From: Temnothorax longispinosus
Taxonomy: Eukaryota > Arthropoda > Insecta > Hymenoptera > Formicidae
Length of the DNA stretch: 64,000 nt
Assembly (NCBI RefSeq): GCF_030848805.1
Contig: NC_092365.1
Location: 17,599,049 to 17,663,048 of the forward strand
Direction of reading: 5' to 3'
The position numbers and the translations under genes are program-made. Positions 1 to 12,716 of this stretch are shown in pieces; positions within the stretch are counted from its first letter, which is position 1; the number at the start of each line of letters is the position of its first letter. The notes beneath the pieces were generated by a model. The model was given only the letters and a program-made list of their open reading frames with translations, was not told where the DNA came from and ran no database searches.

Positions 1-3000
1 AACATTCTTGGGGTCCTCGCGCAGCATGGTTGCGAAGGATCTCATTGCGACGAACAAAAGTGTTAAAAATTGACATCGTTATCATAATATATAACCCTTT
101 AAGCGGTTCGAGCTTTTACGGTGTTGGCGTTAACAATAAGACACAATAATACAGTGCCGTTGGACGTTTCTCCGTCTTACTATTTTCTTCCGCATTTATC
201 TCCTACTTTAACGTATCTCGCGAACAACCAACACGCAAACGTAAATTTTAAACCTGTTTTGTACACGTTACCTGAAACTAATGAATATAAAACGGAATAA
301 CGAACATAAAAAAGTGTTAAACACCAAAATGAGTTTTGCATTTGCATATAACATTGTTAGTAGCTTTGCTACTTTTTTATGATAATGAAAAAACAGAATC
401 AACCAAGATAAATCGGGCTGAATCATGTAATTTGACGTTGATTACATTATATTCATTAATATTATAAAGACTCGCAAAATCTTTATTAATTATATTTTCT
501 TGAAGCTCTAAGTATTACTATTTTTATATGAAAATAATTAGGTTAATAAAGTTTTATATTGTGCTTATATACGATCATAAAAATAGTCTGTAAAAATATC
601 GGACAGCTATATGAAATAATGAAATGCTTTATACATAGTTGTGAAGTTTTATTATTTCATATTAAATTATTGAACTGTGAAAAATATTATTAAAATGTGA
701 AAATCGAACTGTTTAAATAATTGGTTAGACTGCTTTTATAATTATAGATATATATGCATGCATATATATAATATAATTCTCTCATTTAATTTTATTGCAG
801 ACGTGTCAATGCACGCTGGAAAAAAAAATATATATATTTTTGAAATATATATCTATATATATTTCAATATGCATCGACGCGACTGCAACGGAAATGAAAA
901 GGTTAATCACCCTTGCGGAGATGCTAAATATTCTCGATGAAATGCCTCGAGTAGGTATTTGGCCAATGTCCGCGAACATTCCGTGTTGTGCGAATTGGCG
1001 AATTGTCTCAGTGCGGCAAGCCACGAATTATCGCGGGTTCGTCGTAGAATCTTCTCGCGCCACTCACGTCAGTCCATTCGCCGCGCGATCGAAATCTCGT
1101 TTTGCGGCCGCGATAGTGCCACGCTCGTGGATTGCGTCTCAGCCAACGGTACCGGGAATTGCTCCGAGATTGAAGCCAAGAAAAGGGATAACGGGCACGT
1201 GCATAGGTCCCGCTCTTTCACTTCGTCTTGCCATCTAGCTACCGAGCACGCAGACGGCGACGAGGCTTCACGGAAAATCACTTCGAAAGCGACGGTGGTA
1301 AAAGAGAGCCGACGTTCATACGGAGAAAGGAACTCGCCGAAATCGTGCCCCATGCGAGCAAATCGCTGTTTTCACCCTTGAAGCGTTTCCTAGCACTCTC
1401 TAGCCACTTTGCTTACTTTTAGCAACGATTATCTTTTTATGACCATTTGTTGCTGCCACGTCCATCATATGATGAATGTTAGTTATAAGTTATTGTTTTG
1501 TAAAACTAAGAAAGTACATAGAGAGAACTCTTTGTGAGAAAATAGAATATTTTAAAATTATCGTGATATTCTTTATCTACGGATTTTTTGGTCGGTTTAA
1601 AAGAGACGTTTTTCCAATAAAAATATCGTGGAAAGTTGGCGAAGTTTTCAGCGCATCAAAGACTTCTTATAAACTTAATTAATTTCAGAAAGAAGCAATT
1701 AGTTCCAAGTATACTTTATAGAATCTTAAAGTTTGTGGCTGCCATGATATCTAACACAGAAAATTAAAATGTAATGAAAAGGAGTTTATAGAACGTTGAG
1801 AAGAAATCTGGATTAATTAAAAGATTCGCAGATGTAAGAAATTGCGATAACTACGAAATGTCCTGTGTGTATTAAACTAATGATAAAGACTATGCTCGCG
1901 GTTGTAACTTTTAATATGCCTTTATTTCGTCCATTTGTGTGTGCAAGTTGGCGGTAGGTTTTGTCTCTATTTTAGTTTGTTCGCTGTTACCATCACAACC
2001 AAACGATATTACTCGAAGGAGATTCTTGAATCTCCTGGGTTCTCTCTGCTGGGCGCTATTATGTGCTTTTAAGGACAATAGCCTTCACTGCCTGATATCA
2101 CTAGAATAGATACTACCAGAATAGACGGCATTTCATAACTGGGAAAATCTTACAAATTTATATTACATTGCGAATTATTAATTGCCATAAAATAAAAACG
2201 ATCAAGAGATTTTTTTATATTTATATTAAATTCTACTTTAATTTTGATATATATATTTGATATATATATATTCAAGCAATATTTATTTTATTTGAAAAAC
2301 ATATACTTTTTTAAGTTAAAGCTTAGCGTTTCATAAAGTAATAGATTTCCAGAACGAGATTTACTTGTTAATGATATAAATATAAATGTGCTAAATATTG
2401 TTGCGCTAAAAATACCTTTATTATAGGTAGGTGAAAATATTTAACGTGTCATAAATTTTAACAAGAGATCTCTTGATAGCTGCTATAACGAATCAGGAAA
2501 ATTAGAGCACATTTAATGACATTATTATCACGTCTGGCAACGTGTGCTCGGTGAGCAGATAATTCATTATGTATCCGTGGTTGGATTCGTACCGCGTCAT
2601 TAAATTGCGCTCTGATTACACATGTGCGTCTTCCACAAGTCTTTTTATTTCTGTTACGTTAAATCAGATAACTTGAGATTCAAAGCGATAGGTGGTTACA
2701 TGATCATTAATGCAAATTACGCGCGGCGCACTATAACGATGCATTTTCTATGTCATCCAACAAATTTTTCACAGCATTTGATTCCCAGCGAGAAATTCAA
2801 CTCTGTGTGTGTGTTCGTGTGTTTTTTGATTCTATGATAATTATTTAACCGTAAACCATATTGACATTTCATTTCCCGTAGGGAAACCCCGGTTTTCTCG
2901 TTTCATACCGCGTCTCCGCTCGGTCACGTAAAATGTCGCTGCAAAATGATATAGATGTTGTGAGACTTTCGCGTTATTCCACGCTTTTCTACTTACGTAT

Positions 3001-3310
3001 TATGACTACACTCATACATTTAATAACATATTCCAAGTATTCTAAACATTTACTTTACAATGCGAGGCAAGTTTTTATTAAAATTTTTGCGAAATGCCAG
3101 AGGATTGGGAGCCGCAACGTTATGCGTTTCTTTTATTCCTTCAAATTTGTATTGCTCATTTTTGAAACAGTACAACTGGTTACGTTGCATTACCGGCCGA
3201 GAAGTAATGAAGATTACAGCCTTACGTCGTATCTTTATTATCATTGGAAGTTTGCGTGTATACCTGGCGTACATACTTGGTTACTTGCACCTGCGACCGG
3301 ATATCGATAT
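1..3310. other. Non-coding, mostly AT-rich, with one CpG-rich block
   Basis: The stretches about 60-860 and 1400-2560 are AT-rich with many short poly-A/T and TA runs. About 860-1400 is CpG-rich and open for 94-147 codons in several overlapping frames on both strands, as expected when TA-containing stops are rare. None of the translations shows a recognisable domain, signal peptide or clean exon boundary. I see no gene here; it may be intron or intergenic DNA. Confidence 0.6.
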
Positions 3311-3740
3311 TATAGCTTATATTTTTATCTGTAATACGCTGTAATATCTCTTGATACATACACGTGTCGATACTGCATGTTCGTGAGAAAATATTTCCAG
3401 TATTTCTCATAGTTATCTCGACATTATTTTCCGAGGGAGAAGAGAGTTTGCAAAAATACATTAGATCGTGATAATTTAATATTATCGAATTAAAGCAAAA
3501 ATCGTGAAACCAACCCACCCGCTAATTAAAACATTTTGGATAAAATGTTTTTGTATGAATCTGATCCTAACGAAAAGGAAATTCTTTTGCACATTATGTA
3601 TGCATTATGTATATACATTAATGTCGAGATAACTGTGAGAAATACTGGAAATATTTTCTCACGAACATGCAGTATATCGACACGTGTAGGTATGTATCAA
3701 GAGATATTACATCGTATTACATATAAAAATATAAGCTATA
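3311..3740. repeat. Large foldback element (inverted repeat, about 120-bp arms)
   Basis: The left arm 3311-3426 (starting TATAGCTTATATTTTTAT, ending CTCGACATTA) is closely matched in reverse complement by 3619-3740 (starting TAATGTCGAG, ending ATAAGCTATA). Between them is a 192-bp AT-rich spacer with no coding capacity. The arms differ by scattered substitutions and small indels, so the element is not brand new. No transposase frame lies inside. It resembles a non-autonomous foldback/MITE-type element; no family is assigned. Confidence 0.8.
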
Positions 3741-4232
3741 GATAAAAATTATATTTCATACAGATAATTTTGAATGGCGCGGTAAGCATTTGTACTTCAA
3801 ATGTGCTTCGATTTATTTAACAAATCACAAGTAAACAAACAGTTGTCGAAACACATAAGATTGAATCGAGCTGGGATTATGACTAACAAGTGGCGTACAA
3901 CAGGGAAATCACTTCGCGGTTTATCGGTGCGGCTTTGACTGTCCGCAAATTTAATACGATCGGCATTCGAATCATCGAAGGCGTTTATCAGGATCGAGAA
4001 TAATCCACACGGAAAGCGCTTCGCGAGAATTATTGAGAGAAAATTCCGCGGGAAATTCTCGCCCGATCGCTCGTTTCCTCGGACACGTTCGACTCCGTGC
4101 GATGATTTAGGAAATATGACACGACTTCGCGCCCTCGGCCCTTTGGAGCACGGCCAAGCTTAAAAAGCCCCGCCTCGGGCGAGCATACATATTTCACGGC
4201 TGTATATGCCGCCGCTGCCGCATGATATACCA

Positions 4233-4313
4233 ACGAAAGAGAGAGGGAGACAGAGCGAGAGAGAGGGGGCGGGAGGGGACGGAGAGTAAAAAGTAGAAAA
4301 AAAGCGAAAGAAA
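4233..4313. repeat. Purine (GA-rich) tract
   Basis: An imperfect GA/G-rich run on the + strand with a few interruptions. It creates Ser/Leu-rich pseudo-coding frames on the minus strand. Confidence 0.8.
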
Positions 4314-6012
4314 TCACCGATCAAACGTACGTGCAATACGGGGACGGAAGTCTGCAGACTATCGAAGCTCTCGAGACACGCTCTCGGAGGAAAGCCGGAG
4401 ACGCGGGGACCGAGGAAAACGTTCTCTCGTCTCGAATAAGACGGATTTGTGGCGAATCGTGCGAAACGTAAATCTGGCTTGGAGTTGAAGGCGGGAATTC
4501 CAGTTGAGTGCACTACAGTGTTCTTACTCGTCCTCGAAGATAGTGGCGAGCACAAGCAGAAAAAGGGAATCGGAGATCGGATGCTGTGAATAATACACGC
4601 GGTTTTTGCACTCTTAAAATTCTAATATCGACAAAGCGATTGATGAGAGATTTGATCCTCGCTCGCAAAAAGTTTCGCCTCCGTTCGCACGCGGCATGCA
4701 TTTTTGATCGTTGTAAGAATATTTATCGCGTCTGCCGTGGCTGAGTTGCGCTGCTTTCTCTGGCTACGTGATTCGCGAATGAACGCCTAATGAGAATACA
4801 GCAAAAAATCGTCTCATATTTCGTATGGCAATCTGCAGTAAAGCGAAGGGAATGCATAATATGAGTGAATAATAAAAGCATGATGTACATACAAGTGAAC
4901 GTCACATCAAAAGCCCGCGTTCTTTCTGAATGTTTTTCTCAGCTTAACCGTGCGGTGCGTGTTTTTGCAGCGCGCAACATCACCGGGTCGTCAGTCTCGA
5001 AAAATTAAACCGCATCCGCATTTCTGCCGGATATTTTGCGCCGGAATGTCAAATTTCGGACAGTCGCGCGCCGTGATTCGCGACGGACGGGGAGGGTGTC
5101 GCCGTTCGCGCTTTCTTTTCTACGAATGAAAGGAGCGAGCGGAATATCGCGGTTTTGCGGGAACGAAGAGGCTAAATAACGTCAATCGCGATCGGTACGA
5201 AAAAATTGTCCGAATTCTTCGCGACCTAGTTTTCGGCAAAATGGGATTACATCGGACGCCGATGAGTCCGCGCGGACGCGATACGCGTATACTCAAAACG
5301 ACAGTTGCATTTATATTATATCAAGACGGAAGGATAATAACAGCCAAAGAGAATAAGCGATCAAACAATGCTCGAAGAAACTGCCTGCAAAAAGGGCACT
5401 TTAGAGACGGAGGAAATGAAAAGCGTCGAGCGACGGCATTGTTTGAAGATTGGACGTCGACAAACCCGGTCGAATACTCCATGGCGATGCAAGTAGCATT
5501 TCCCAGATTGGATCTCTTGCGAATTCGCGTTCTGCTGTTGTGTCTGCGATCTATAATATCGCCGCGGTGGAATACTTACATTATGAAGCTACACGGGGTT
5601 CACGCAGAATGACCGTAAAGTCACCGTTTTAATAAAAGAGTATATTTAAATCGAGTAAACGCAAAACTCACTTTACACTTAAACTGAGATGATATTATCG
5701 CGCAAAACTATCTCTTGATTTCCTTTCGATTTGTCGTATAATTAATAATATCTTGCTTCTTTTAATCGTGACTTTTGCGAAAGCTCTAGTAGCAATTTTC
5801 ATTTTTTTATTTTTTATTAGAAACTCTCAGGTATAAAGGTATGCGCGAATATTTGCACGACGACGGAAAAGTGTACGCGATACGAATCCGTTTCTGTCTG
5901 AGTAATGGCCGAATGTAGCGGGTTGATTTAATGAAACGGCTAGAATAACGATAACGAAAGAGAATCAGCGATCAAACGGAAACCTTTCGCACGCGGAGAG
6001 ACGCGCGAAAGA

Positions 6013-6029
6013 AGGTGAGGTGAGGTGAG
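6013..6029. repeat. Short GGTGA tandem repeat
   Basis: About three consecutive GGTGA units. Confidence 0.7.
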
Positions 6030-9000
6030 CTTTGTGAAATCTCAACGACTCGCCTTACGAGCAAGAAAAGTTCCGTCGTTTAATACGTTAAGCTAGCGCG
6101 CTTGGTTAAGAATCATGTTTCTCAGTTCGCTCCCATGTAACATTAATCCAACTTAACGTAAAGCTGCGACAGAAAGAAGTACCCGTTACATATATATCGC
6201 TTCGCCTATTAAACAAGATCCCAGCTTCGAACAGAATCGTCGTCCCCACGGAGATTTGAATTTCCCGAGAAGAAATAATTTGCGTTATGAATTTTTCCGT
6301 GAGAAGAAACGACGCGTCTCCTCGAGCGAGCCGCGCGAGGTAGTTCCCCAACTTCGTGGTGCGCCTCATGTGAAGTATCGCGCGTACTTATTCGATTTAA
6401 ATCATCTCTTCCGGATGTTATAGATAACACAAAGTTTTAGAAGTTTGCACCTCCGTGGAAAGCAAGGAAGGTGGCGTTAGGTAAATCTTCTTATCACACT
6501 CATACCAAACTTTTGATAGCTTAGTGTAAGATTTCACATTCAGGCTGATCAAATATTTAAGTCGCATGAGTTATCAATATTATCCTGATGTATGTAAATT
6601 TCAGATTTGGTTTTGCCTCAAGGCTTAATCATTAATCTGAATATATTGGTAAATTTTAAGAATATATTTTTTATCGAACGATTAATAGCATTTATAATAA
6701 AAATATATAATATTTGTGTTTAATAGCTTATTAATATATGATTTAGATGTACATTTGTTAAAAATGTATAAAGCAGAACTTTTTTAATCGCGATCGCCCC
6801 GTCAAGATACCTCTGACTTTCGAAGTAAAAGAAGTAAAAAGTTCCATAAATATTGAAGTTTGTAATTATATTATATATAACGTCGTTGCAGCGTATAAAC
6901 GAATTTACGCATGCTGTTATAAGAAAGAAATAAAAATGTGACGAAGGAATTTTAATATAAAACTCCACATATCGCGAATTCTTTCATTGTGCTATTGTGC
7001 ACGTGAAGCAGCTGGCCGAACGACTACGAAACACTGCGGGAGACTTTCTTTGCGGGAGACCGAGATTTTGCGTGTTACCGTTGAACGTGAACTGTAATAA
7101 ACACATCTGCAACTGCAGCGAAACTCCACTGTCGAACTATCGACAAACCGTTGTGGAAAGTAACATTTGTCGCCTTGCTCACGTTATAAGAGTAAGATGT
7201 ATTTGGAAATGAACGTAACTGCGGTAAATACACATTACGGGAGAAACCATGATTAATTCCGACCAAATGCTTTAAAATTTGATTATTTACTGGCATTTTT
7301 TACATGGTTTAATATTCAAATGTCACAGAAAGGAAAATTAATTTATTGTAAATTGATTTTGCAAATTAGCGAAATTACTTTTGTTGCTTTTACAATCGTT
7401 TCTTGCAATTTTAAATCTCGTGTATAAAATTATATTTAAGTGAAGCAGATATATATATAAAAAAAAGCTTGTATGACAAGGTAACAGCAAAGTAGAAAAT
7501 TTGATTCACTTCAAAAGATCGAAAGGCATATTTTTGCTTAAGGGAGACACTGGGATTCAATGTATCGCACAACAGCCCTTTGATTCTTCGGGGATATAAC
7601 GGCATAAGTAACCCGTATCAAAGATCTAGAACAGATTTGTTGTACCCAGGAGATCGTCAAATCTAATTTACTCTTCTTTACTGTATATCTGCTGGAAGCG
7701 CGCACCTTTCTTTTCCGATATGTGTATGTATATACCTATATATATATCTGTATATATCTCCGCTGATTTTATCTGCTTTCGGGGATCATCAGCTTGGACG
7801 AATCCCTCTTTGGAAAAATCGCACGACCTCGCTCGGATTTTACAACGGGGGTTTCTTCGTACTCGAGAAACGTGCACCGGGCAAGGATAAGGAGCATAAC
7901 GGGTGGAGGGAAGAGAAAGCGGAAAGACGAATATCTGCAGTCAATCGCCGCTTCAAGAAACGCCTCGGAGCGAAACACGCCAGTACGTCTTGAATCAAAA
8001 TAGGGGTAGACGGCGCGTGTCGCGAATCTGATCTTGGATTTCGGTTGAAGGCTCCATTGGAATACGTTGCCGTTTCGTATGTCGAAGATCGCGAAAGAGA
8101 ATGAATGGTTACCCGGCGGTATTACGATACGCAAAAGTCGAATATCACGAAGCGATCGGCATTTTCAGTACTTCCATAGAGACGGATATATACGAGATCC
8201 CTGTGTGGACGTAGATCCGTGTGTGTATATAATATAGTGTGTATATACGCGCGGATCAGATAACCAGTTATCCTTACTGTTTAGGCAAAGAAAAAGATAT
8301 AAGGCTTGATTTATGGAGATAGTATGCGGAAATTCGTAGCTTTCACGTCGCAAATACGTCATCCTTAAAAAGTAGGAATATATTTTCGGCACATTGATTA
8401 TGCATTGAACAATGCATATATTCGATAAGTAATATATCTGTTTAAGAAGGAACCACTACTTTCTTTCTAAATTATATCGATTTTTTAGGTGTTTTATGTT
8501 TTAAATGCTTGAAAATAAAATCAATTTTTAGGAATTTATTCTAGAAAAATAATAAAAAAATGTAAAATTTTTGATAGCATAGATAGCACTTATTGTATCA
8601 TGTTCAGGTGCGCTAACATTGGTCTCACGATTTTTTCTGACAGATTTATTTGAGATCAAATTTCTGAATCAGAAATTTATGTTTAGAACATGTCTATGAA
8701 CCTTCATAAAACGGTCTTATATTTGACTTTAATAAGATTGTTCAATATATTTGGAGAAAAGATGGGGATTGTGGAGGTAGCGATCACACAGTGCCTTCCG
8801 TTTATACACAGCTTATATTGCGTTCGAGGGCCTATCGAGAGCCTGAAATAAAATTTTAATTTATCGCTTAATAGGATTTTTATGAGCCATTTCGTAGGAG
8901 CCATTTCGTATCGCGAGACGAGATCGGCCGGGTTTCGACGTAAAGGGTACGTAACGCCGTCGTTTGGCAGGGGAAAGGAGCTCCGCGAGGGTTTCTCTAA

Positions 9001-9416
9001 AAACATTCCTCAAGGGAAACCATAGGAGGAAACAATTTATCGAGCCCGGCGAATGATTCACCGTATGTCGGCTGGCAGCGCGAGCGCGGGATATGATATA
9101 TCGCGTACTTAAATGATACCTATGCAGATCGTGATCCTCTCGGAAAATGTGAAGAATCTCACGCACGAGGTCAGGCCCAATGTTTACGCACCGTTCGCGG
9201 GGCGTGGCGTATGTTTTTTCTTTTTTTTTTTTATTGAAAATCCGATTATTGGATTCCGTCATCGCGAAATATTTTCTGGAGGGCGGATGGAAAAAAGAAA
9301 AACATTCGCGGACCTGAATGTGGGGTCGCATTTACGACGTCGAGTCTCACGACGCATGTTTCGTCATCCGAATAAACGTCGCGGGATATTCTCTTCACCC
9401 TAAGTGGCACAGCATG

Positions 9417-9442
9417 GCACGCACACACGCACACACACATAC
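9417..9442. repeat. CA microsatellite
   Basis: An interrupted (CA)n run; it reads as a Val/Cys-rich frame on the minus strand, which is not a gene. Confidence 0.85.
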
Positions 9443-9485
9443 ATCTATTTTGTTAGAATTCAGGAGGTGGAGATATAATGGATAT

Positions 9486-9538
9486 ATCTCTCTTTTTTCT
9501 TTCTTTCTCTCTTTCTCTCCCTTTCTCTCTGTCTCTTT
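9486..9538. repeat. CT-rich microsatellite
   Basis: Pyrimidine-only CT/TTTC repeats of about 50 bp, preceded within 50 bp by the CA run. Confidence 0.85.
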
Positions 9539-9783
9539 TAGTCCGGAGCCTCGATCGCTCTTATAATGCGGCATTCATGCACGGAGAGCGGCACACGGAG
9601 AGCCGTTCTTTTCTAATTTCACGGTAGAGCACCGAGGGTAATAGTCGGTCCCGGCAAATCGTAATTGAAAATTTGCATCCAACGCGCGGACGATCGCTCG
9701 AGGCGTTTCAGTTCGCTCTAAGATACGGTGTAAACTCATTGAATGGATAACGCGTGATATTTTTAATGAGGCCGGGCGTTAAT

Positions 9784-9811
9784 CGCGTCGCGCTGCGTCG
9801 CGTCGCGTCGG
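9784..9811. repeat. GCGTC tandem repeat
   Basis: About five imperfect GCGTC units. Confidence 0.7.
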
Positions 9812-11036
9812 TATGTTTGTATAAATTTAAATTCTGTGCATCGCGCCAAGCTTGTCCAAGCATCGAGCAAAGGGATTCCGTACAGTGCTTTCGTAATCAC
9901 TCGTACTGTCGTAACTCCTTCAAAGTTACGCTAAAGTGCATACACTAACGTACGTATGTATACACATAATTATTTATGAATCGGGGCGTGATTCTCTCTC
10001 TGCTTTTGTTTACCGTCTCACCTAACAAAGCGACAGTAGAGTTAATTTTACGAGCGAGTCGGAACGGTTGTCTCCTTACATATAGTAGTGATCTCTCAGA
10101 ACTGGATCGTTCCAATCACGGATTCTATCAAGAGTGTAATTGAGTTCCGTAGAATCTTCACGGAGAGGAATATAATTTGCGCGGTAAGTTTTTAACTTTC
10201 GACATTTAAGCGCTTCGAAAATTAAATCTCGTTGATCTCAGATCAAGTCGAATGAATGTTTTTCCACCGCGACGTTTCTCGCGAATTCGTCAAGCACACA
10301 TGCGAGAAGAGATCAGTTGATTTATCGTCTACGACCTTTTAAAAGATACGGGATCGCTCGAATTGTAATGCATTCAAGATACAACCGTGACAAAGTATTA
10401 TAAGAGAACTAGAATAAACCGTGTCTCTCGTTCGTGCGAAAATACCATCCGCGTTTAAATGCAAAGGCACGAAAGCGCAAAAATATTTCCCGTAATTGCA
10501 AACAACGGTTTGACGGAGAAAAATAGAAATTATTACAGCGAAATGCTTTACATATACGTTATTATTTTTCTAACATTTTATAATATTCCGCGCGATCGTA
10601 CTTCCCGTCGTATGTGACGGACGTGAAACGTGACGCCATTTTACGATCGACGTCAAACTGACCTCATGAGGAAGTAGTTACGTCTCTTTCAAATTGCGAC
10701 CGCATAGTAGTCGGAGGTTAAATTACTTCGTAGCAGTACTCTCCAGTTTATCGGGCTACGTGACATAAGCGAAGGCGTATGTACGACCCCGTTCCATTTG
10801 CGATCGCTAGCCTGCGACATCGGCACGTAACGCGCGCGTTAGACACGTGCCGAATGATGATCCGGTCCGGATGGATGACCCTCAGGGTTCCGAGAACGTG
10901 GCGAGATTGCGCCTCGTAATTTCTCTCGCTGCCAAAAATCCACGCATTGTTCTCGCACCTCGCGTGTCCGCCATTACACGACTCGGCGAGTTTCGTGTCC
11001 GGCATGAGATGAGCTCGTTCTGCCCTACCTGCGGAT

Positions 11037-11070
11037 GAAAAAGAGAGAAAGAGAGAGAGAGAAAGAGAGA
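11037..11070. repeat. GA microsatellite
   Basis: A (GA)n/(AAAG)n run of about 34 bp. Confidence 0.85.
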
Positions 11071-12664
11071 CCATGTCGGAGAGGGATGGTCAGGTCACCG
11101 GATACTTGATCATCGGAAAGGTCGTGCAGTTGCAATTCCGGTAGTGCGCCCCTTTCCATCCCTCCCACGCCCTTTATTTCTCCTTCTCCTCTATTTTGCG
11201 TGTTCTCGACGAGGTAAGAGAGTCCGTCGGTTTTTGTGTGCGCCCTCTCATTTTCCTCCCAAATTGCTTCTGACATTAGACGCGGCTGACAATAGCCCTC
11301 TTGGATACACTCTTCGTCCAATTACTGCGCTATTTACAGAGAGTTGTCTCGTCCCTTTACTTTTCTCAAGTTACTTATTATTTAAACATCAAGCTATCCT
11401 TATGGTGTCTTATTTTCATGTTTTTGCATTTTTGCGTGCTATTTTTCATTGTATCTGCAGATTCGTTTATTTGTTAATGTACTTGTTCATCGTATATTGT
11501 GATATCTTTCTCTTTACTTAATTCTGCTAATAATTATTACTACGGTAACTTATATATATTTGTATATATATTACTATAATAATTATACTAATTAATTTTA
11601 TTTACTAGTTTATTATTTACAAGCGTTACACGACGAAATAAGATAATATCCGTAACACTTCTTTCTTTTTATCACGTCTGGATATTCATTTCGTACTATT
11701 TTAATGCGCTCCGGGGGTTCAGAAGATTTTTCCTCCGCGAAATATAACTAAATCGATCCGATAGTTCACCTTCTTCCTGACTCCGTCGTTCCGCCGGCTT
11801 CTTCTCGGCGCTCGTTTTACCAGGCGTTTTGCGAAACAAAATACCCCGGCTCTCTTGTTCGTGGCTATCGCACGGAAGCGGGGACGGACGAGAGGACCGG
11901 ATCGATAGCCGGCGCATGGCCGCAGGGGCCCAGTGCCACAGCCGTGGCACGATTCCGAAAAGTTTTTCACTGCACACGATTCACGGCTCGCGACGCTCGC
12001 GTACTCGCAGATTGCGCCCAGTCTTCGTTTGCTTGCCTTGAGAGGTTTATCTCCCTGCACGCGAAACGTCTTCGTGGATGTATTGTCGTGATTAGTCGAA
12101 TTTTCTGTCAAATCAGTGGCACCCCTCGCTGGCAAAATCAATGTCTGCTGATAGTAATATCCGCGCAATTTGCGAGCGTAGCCCAACGACTGTCCATTCT
12201 TATGTCGTTACTGCCCTTACAAGACGTAATATGTCACCAATAATCATGCGGATGTGTTTAATGACCGTTGGAATTTCTAGGGTTCCTAATAATCATCGGT
12301 TATTAGGATTAGCCGTTTGATCATCGATAATGCCTTAGATGACCAATGGGATTAATAACGTAATAATGGATAATTGCGAGATATACTCTCATTGATTGTA
12401 GATATTATGATTGTAGATATTACGATTAGCGTATACCGCAGGAGAGTACCTCAAGCTGTATCTTCTCTCGGCTTTATATTCTGTATCTTACTGTGTTATA
12501 TCATCGCTAATGAAACTAGCGTAATGTCGTGGTATGATGATAGAGGCAATCTATTATATGCAGGAATTGAAACAGCGCTCCTCTCTTCGGTAATAACGAT
12601 AGGCATGTTACACGTATAATACGCTTAAGTGTGCTATGCTATATCATATTTCTACGTATAACGA

Positions 12665-12665
<1 letters not shown>

Positions 12666-12712
<47 letters not shown>
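12666..12712. repeat. TA microsatellite
   Basis: An uninterrupted (TA)n of about 47 bp, the longest pure dinucleotide run in the window. It produces an apparent Tyr-Ile repeat frame that is not a gene. Confidence 0.95.

Positions 12713-12716
<4 letters not shown>

Larger units (their letters stand above)
3741..9416. other. Non-coding mixed-composition DNA
   Basis: AT-rich parts (about 5640-5830, 6540-6990, 7290-7480, 8400-8720) alternate with CpG-rich parts (about 3900-4560, 4970-5260, 7780-8150, 8880-9060). Small repeats include a purine tract at 4233-4313, GGTGA repeats at 6013-6029 and TA-rich runs near 7730-7760 and 8220-8250. Open frames such as 4160-4555 (minus, 131 codons) and 8861-9331 (minus, 156 codons) are compositionally driven and contain no domain I recognise. 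Confidence 0.55.
9539..12665. other. Non-coding DNA with CpG-rich and AT-rich parts
   Basis: A GCGTC-type repeat lies at 9784-9811, and the region holds a CpG-rich block (about 10590-11030), a GA tract (11037-11070) and AT-rich DNA (11520-11690). A hydrophobic open frame ending at a GTAAGAG donor (11214) is discussed in the findings; it lacks an in-frame ATG and is not called. Overlapping open frames at 11690-12240 on both strands show no domain. Confidence 0.55.
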
